Source of the DNA: Flavobacterium circumlabens
Lineage (GTDB): Bacteria > Bacteroidota > Bacteroidia > Flavobacteriales > Flavobacteriaceae
Assembly (NCBI RefSeq): GCF_004345565.1
Contig: NZ_SLWA01000001.1
Coordinates: 901,892-965,891 of the forward strand
Direction: 5' to 3'
DNA: 64,000 bases
The notes under the pieces were generated by a model. That model made no database searches and was not told the DNA's origin. It saw only the letters and a list, made by a program, of their open reading frames with translations. Below are positions 62,276 to 64,000 of the stretch, piece after piece; position 1 is the first letter of the stretch, and each line of letters opens with the position of its first letter. The translations under genes and the position numbers were made by a program.

Positions 62276-62677
62276 TTACTTCAAATTACTGTAGATATAG
62301 GTTTCTATCGCTTTCAATTCTTCATCAGACATGGCCTGCGTTACGGGAAAATTAGTTTTCATTACCGAAAACTGATCGGGATCTACAATAGGATCCGCAT
62401 TCCCTTTTAGAAAAGTAACAATGTCGCCCTTTTTATCTTTATAAATTTTGGCAATTTCCTGAATACTCGGGCCAATCACTTTTTGATCCACCTGATGGCA
62501 GGACATACAGTTTCCTCTTCCCTCAAAAATTTCTTTTCCTAAAGCTTCCGGAGTGGCAGCTTTCGCCGATTCTCCTTCTGAGTAGGCTTCTGTTGAGGTT
62601 GGAACAGGATTTTCAGTTGCTTCTTTTTTACAGGAAGCCAAAGCTAAAAGGGCAGATAAGAATAGTATTTTTTTCAT
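62276..62677 (-). CDS. Lipoprotein cytochrome c
   Basis: 133 residues. Lipoprotein signal LFLSALLALASCKKEA (Cys near residue 16). The heme-binding motif is CMSCH (about residues 58-62), and the distal Met is probably in VMKTNFPVTQAMSD. The size fits a class I monoheme cytochrome c of the periplasmic face. It could carry electrons to a terminal oxidase. It is three bases from hemB (stop at 62681), same strand, so it is cotranscribed with heme synthesis genes. Confidence 0.92.
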   Translation of the reverse strand: MKKILFLSALLALASCKKEATENPVPTSTEAYSEGESAKAATPEALGKEIFEGRGNCMSCHQVDQKVIGPSIQEIAKIYKDKKGDIVTFLKGNADPIVDPDQFSVMKTNFPVTQAMSDEELKAIETYIYSNLK

Positions 62678-62680
62678 GGT

Positions 62681-63673
62681 TTATTTATTTAAAAGTATGG
62701 CTGCTTCTTTGGCAAAATAAGTAGAAATCAGACTGGCACCGGCACGTTTAATGCACATCAATTGTTCCATCATGATTTTATCATTATCTAACCAGCCTCT
62801 TTCTGCAGCCGCTTTTATCATCGCATATTCTCCGGAAACATGATAAACCGTAACAGGAACATGAACAGCGTTTTTTACCTCACGGACAATATCCAGATAA
62901 GCAATTCCCGGTTTTACCATAACCATATCTGCGCCTTCTTTTACATCAGACAAAGCTTCTTTTATGGCTTCAATACGGTTGGCATAATCCATTTGATATG
63001 TTTTTTTATCTTTCGGAATGTCAGTCGTATCTACCGGAGCTGAGTCTAAAGCATCGCGGAAAGGACCGTAAAAAGCAGAGGCATATTTAGCCGAATAGCT
63101 CATGATTCCGACATTATGAAAACCAGCCGCATCCAGACCTTCTCTTAGACGCAGAACACGTCCGTCCATCATATCACTTGGTGCTACAAAATCTGCCCCT
63201 GCCTGAGCGTGGGAAACTGCCATTTTTACTAACGCGGCAACAGTACTGTCGTTTTCAACATCACCATTTGCTATAATTCCGTCATGGCCGTAAACAGAAT
63301 AGGGGTCTAAAGCGACATCCGGCATCACAATCATTTCGGGGCAGGCGGCTTTGATAGCACGAATCGCCTGTTGCATTAATCCGTCTTTATTCCAGGCTTC
63401 TTTTCCGGTATTGTCTTTTAGGTTTTCGCTAACTTTTACGTAAATGTTAACGGCACGAATACCCAAAGCGTAAATTTCTTTTACTTCTTCTACTGTTAGA
63501 TCAATTGATCTGCGGAAAATTCCCGGCATTGAAGGAATTTCAACTTTTACATTTTCGCCTTCAGCAACAAACATGGGAAACATAAAGTCTGATGGACTTA
63601 AAGTTGTCTCACGAACTAAAGAACGAATGGATTCATTTACTCTTAATCTTCTGCCTCTGTGTAATGGGAACAT
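62681..63673 (-). CDS. hemB: Porphobilinogen synthase (delta-aminolevulinate dehydratase)
   Basis: 330 residues of the cytoplasmic enzyme joining two 5-aminolevulinates into porphobilinogen in heme synthesis. The signatures are MPDVALDPYSVYGHDGI (about residues 117-133), APSDMMDGRVLRLREGLD (about 164-181), the Schiff-base Lys in MVMVKPGIAYLDI (about 250-262) and PVTVYHVSGEYAMIKAA. The zinc-type triad C-x-C is replaced by DVALD-type, so it is a magnesium-dependent form. It lies between hemF (partial) and a cytochrome c gene. Confidence 0.97.
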   Translation of the reverse strand: MFPLHRGRRLRVNESIRSLVRETTLSPSDFMFPMFVAEGENVKVEIPSMPGIFRRSIDLTVEEVKEIYALGIRAVNIYVKVSENLKDNTGKEAWNKDGLMQQAIRAIKAACPEMIVMPDVALDPYSVYGHDGIIANGDVENDSTVAALVKMAVSHAQAGADFVAPSDMMDGRVLRLREGLDAAGFHNVGIMSYSAKYASAFYGPFRDALDSAPVDTTDIPKDKKTYQMDYANRIEAIKEALSDVKEGADMVMVKPGIAYLDIVREVKNAVHVPVTVYHVSGEYAMIKAAAERGWLDNDKIMMEQLMCIKRAGASLISTYFAKEAAILLNK

Positions 63674-63772
63674 ATCATTTTAGATTTTTAATTTTAGATT
63701 TTAGATGTTGACTTCTGAAATCATAAGTCGCTGATCTGCTTTCTTCAATCGTGTTGTTGTTTTGTTTTTATT

Positions 63773-64000
63773 CTAAATCCAGTCTATTGGAGTTTCAAGG
63801 ACTTTCAATAATTTTTCTTCTTCACTTCCTGTTTCCGGATGATGATCATAAACCCACTGCACATGCGGAGGTAAGCTCATCAGGATACTTTCTATTCTTC
63901 CGTTGGTTTTTAAACCGAATAAAGTGCCTTTGTCATGAACCAGATTAAATTCTACATAACGGCCACGACGGATTTCCTGCCAGTTTCTTTGTTCGGGTGT
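63773..64000 (-). CDS. hemF: Coproporphyrinogen III oxidase (aerobic, HemF), C-terminal part
   Basis: The frame is open to the window edge, so the 5' part lies outside; the visible 75 residues end at TAG 63773. Segments [20 protein letters not shown], then [19 protein letters not shown] and ETPIDWI are the conserved C-terminus of HemF. The enzyme makes protoporphyrinogen IX from coproporphyrinogen III using oxygen, in the same pathway as the adjacent hemB. The gap to hemB (63674-63772) is 99 bases, so cotranscription is possible. Confidence 0.92.
   Translation of the reverse strand, partial: TPEQRNWQEIRRGRYVEFNLVHDKGTLFGLKTNGRIESILMSLPPHVQWVYDHHPETGSEEEKLLKVLETPIDWI

Noticed and set aside
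1..64000. tRNA, rRNA, insertion sequences, riboswitches
   Set aside because: I looked for cloverleaf-type stems, transposase-like proteins and known riboswitch contexts and saw none that I could support.

Overview
The window reads as a chromosome segment of a gliding member of the Bacteroidota, most likely the genus Flavobacterium. The evidence is the low G+C content, the TAnnTTTG/TTG promoter elements typical of the phylum, the complete SprB gliding-motility operon with a type B (CHU_C) sorting domain and PorP/SprF partners, and family choices such as an HU(CCDC81-like)-SPOR protein, a DUF4837 lipoprotein and a FeoA/FeoB/Cys-rich set. The genus is inferred from protein resemblance, not from a search.

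Layout. Positions 1-6 kb hold the 3' end of mnmG, a near-consensus parS-like site, a GNAT acetyltransferase, a methyltransferase, an OmpH/Skp-like lipoprotein, a PIF1/RecD-like helicase with a C-terminal HTH, and an exported unknown. Positions 6-14.4 kb hold housekeeping genes: the HU-SPOR protein, dprA, trpS, a PlsC-type acyltransferase, recA, an acyl-CoA thioesterase, a DoxX-like protein and DNA polymerase III delta'.

Positions 14.7-42.8 kb are the centre of the window: seven same-strand genes, from a strong predicted promoter at 14721 to a hairpin terminator at 42765. They match the seven-gene sprB operon described in Flavobacterium johnsoniae: three exported accessory proteins, then sprC, sprD, sprB (6116 aa giant adhesin) and sprF. 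The adhesin would be exported by the type IX secretion system, assembled with help from SprF, and driven along the cell surface by the gliding motor, whose gld genes are not in this window. SprD combines a PorP/SprF-like barrel, an Ala/Lys/Asp-rich helical repeat region of about 890 residues and a SPOR-like C-terminus. That suggests a physical link between outer membrane and peptidoglycan.

Positions 43-49 kb hold pgk, an MltD-like lytic transglycosylase with three LysM domains, a DUF4837 lipoprotein, a tight pair of unrecognised genes and an ElaA-type acetyltransferase. Positions 49-58.9 kb hold a minus-strand envelope operon (DUF4349 lipoprotein, S41 protease, tandem-OmpA protein), rnpA, a PlsC/acyl-ACP-desaturase lipid pair, an HD phosphohydrolase, the ferrous-iron uptake set feoA-feoB-FeoB-associated peptide, and an SCO copper chaperone. 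Positions 59-64 kb hold an EamA transporter broken by an apparent one-base insertion, an M13 metallopeptidase, a lipoprotein cytochrome c, hemB and the 3' part of hemF.

I saw no insertion sequence, prophage, CRISPR array, rRNA or tRNA. The strongest leads are the architecture of SprD, a jelly-roll-like segment inside SprB, the parS-like site by mnmG, and the two-gene unknown cassette at 47.3-48.4 kb.
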